Assembly: GCA_026193675.1 (NCBI GenBank) | Contig: JAPHSO010000041.1 | Span: forward strand, 1 to 7,037 | Reading direction: 5' to 3' | DNA from: Gammaproteobacteria bacterium | Lineage (GTDB): Bacteria; Pseudomonadota; Gammaproteobacteria; Thiohalomonadales; Thiohalomonadaceae | DNA: 7,037 bases | Shown: piece by piece, positions 6,249-7,037 of the stretch | Position numbering within the stretch: position 1 is the first letter of the stretch | Layout: every line of letters starts with the position of its first letter | Notes under the pieces: generated by a model | Seen by the model: the letters and a program-made list of their open reading frames with translations, nothing else | Told to the model about the DNA's origin: nothing | Databases searched by the model: none | Translations under genes and position numbers: made by a program

Positions 6249-7037
6249 TAACCGAGGATCTCCACAGCCATGCCAACCTCGATTTGACCACATCCCTCAG
6301 CGATCACATTCTGTCCAAAGTAGATCCTGTTCTCTCGCATACGATAGCTCGCCAATGTCTTAATCGGTTCAGCCCCCTTCATTCCTGTATCAAGGTCGAT
6401 TGTTGGAATCACACAGCGACTACAGGGTTTGACGATACGCAGGGTGATATCTCCGATTCGTATCTTCTGCCAGCCATCTTCGGCAAAGGGCTCACACCCA
6501 TCAATCACCAAATTGGGACGAAAGCGCTGCATCGTAACAGGGCTTTCAAGTCGAGCATTGAGGTCATCTAATGAAGGTTGTGAAATCAGCAGAATCGGAA
6601 AGCCGTCACTAAAGGCGGTCCGCTCGCCAACATTGGCAAAGTTCGGATCAACCTGACGCAATTCATTCTCGGGAAAGTAGACCAGCCGACTCGGCTCTCC
6701 TAGAAACTGACTCAACCATTCAGCGGCCTCATCACCGCCATCAATGGCTGCACATTGATCATTCCAGACCTTAACAAGTGAGCGCTCACTATCTTTGGGA
6801 TAGCTTATCTTAATAGATTTAGAATCTGGAGCACTTATTTTCAGACCATCAGCCATTAACTCAGTCTTTACCATTGTCATACGGGGTAGCTGACGCTGGG
6901 TGCGCATCACTCCGGCCTCATCAATCACCATCCAGCGGCGATCACCTGCCAGACCAAAATGATCGATTTGAGCATGCTTAAGTGTGATCGCACCCAGTGA
7001 TTTGACCGGGTGGATCGATAGTCCGCTTACCTTAATA
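6248..7037 (-). CDS. MOSC-domain protein, YcbX-type, missing its first residues
   Basis: The open frame continues to the right edge, so the true start is probably only a few codons beyond the window; the ATG at 6931 is internal. The 262 visible residues begin IKVSGLSIHPVKSLG. The N-terminal beta-barrel (MOSC_N) is shown by SIHPVKS (7-13) and GLAGDRRWMV (28-37); the MOSC domain by FRPNLVIDG (172-180), KPCSRCVIPTID (203-214; Cys205, Cys208) and FGQNVIAEG (240-248). These match E. coli YcbX, where MOSC binds molybdenum cofactor and helps reduce N-hydroxylated bases. The protein ends right after MOSC (VEILG), so it lacks the C-terminal 2Fe-2S ferredoxin domain of E. coli YcbX; electrons would have to come from another protein. 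The stop overlaps the AmpG-like GTG start by one base, so the genes form one operon. Confident of the domain; reaction inferred. Confidence 0.9.
   Translation of the reverse strand, partial: IKVSGLSIHPVKSLGAITLKHAQIDHFGLAGDRRWMVIDEAGVMRTQRQLPRMTMVKTELMADGLKISAPDSKSIKISYPKDSERSLVKVWNDQCAAIDGGDEAAEWLSQFLGEPSRLVYFPENELRQVDPNFANVGERTAFSDGFPILLISQPSLDDLNARLESPVTMQRFRPNLVIDGCEPFAEDGWQKIRIGDITLRIVKPCSRCVIPTIDLDTGMKGAEPIKTLASYRMRENRIYFGQNVIAEGCGQIEVGMAVEILG

Noticed and set aside
6284..6571. 95-codon open frame on the plus strand opposite the MOSC gene
   Set aside because: Antisense to the conserved MOSC domain coding region, with no family resemblance.

Overview
The window looks like ordinary chromosomal DNA from a gammaproteobacterium. 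The proteins most resemble gammaproteobacterial families, base composition is moderate (near 50% GC by eye), genes are densely packed with 1 to 31 bp overlaps, and metX and metW are paired. I cannot name the genus. I saw no insertion sequence, integrase, tRNA, rRNA, CRISPR array or phage gene.

Layout, left to right. (1) Positions 1-239, minus strand: the first 79 codons of a LOG/TIGR00730-type nucleotide phosphoribohydrolase, cut by the window edge. Just upstream of it, with its stop overlapping the LOG start, is a probable unannotated small membrane protein (232-402, minus). (2) Positions 403-566: AT-rich divergent intergenic region. (3) Positions 567-2495, plus: a 642-residue bacterial dynamin-like large GTPase with all five G motifs but a variant P-loop. 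(4) Positions 2580-4348, plus: metX and metW, a two-gene methionine-biosynthesis operon (homoserine O-acyltransferase and its methyltransferase-like partner) overlapping by ATGA, probably with its own -10 box at 2525-2530. (5) Positions 4318-7037, minus: a three-gene operon read toward metW, in order of transcription a MOSC-domain protein of the YcbX type (start beyond the window), an AmpG-like muropeptide permease of the MFS, and a six-helix TauE/SafE/DsbD_2-type membrane protein with conserved cysteines. Each junction is a short overlap, and the last gene runs 31 bp into the end of metW.

How the genes work together: metX and metW form the clear functional pair. The MOSC-AmpG-TauE/SafE genes are certainly co-transcribed by layout, but no single pathway is evident; AmpG points to cell-wall recycling, MOSC to molybdenum-cofactor chemistry, and the DsbD_2-like protein to transport or thiol/metal handling. 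The dynamin-like GTPase stands alone and is the least understood gene. The items most worth a second look are this GTPase, the small membrane ORF ahead of LOG, and a 12-bp direct repeat that straddles the metX start codon. I did not find convincing evidence of a wholly new multi-gene system.
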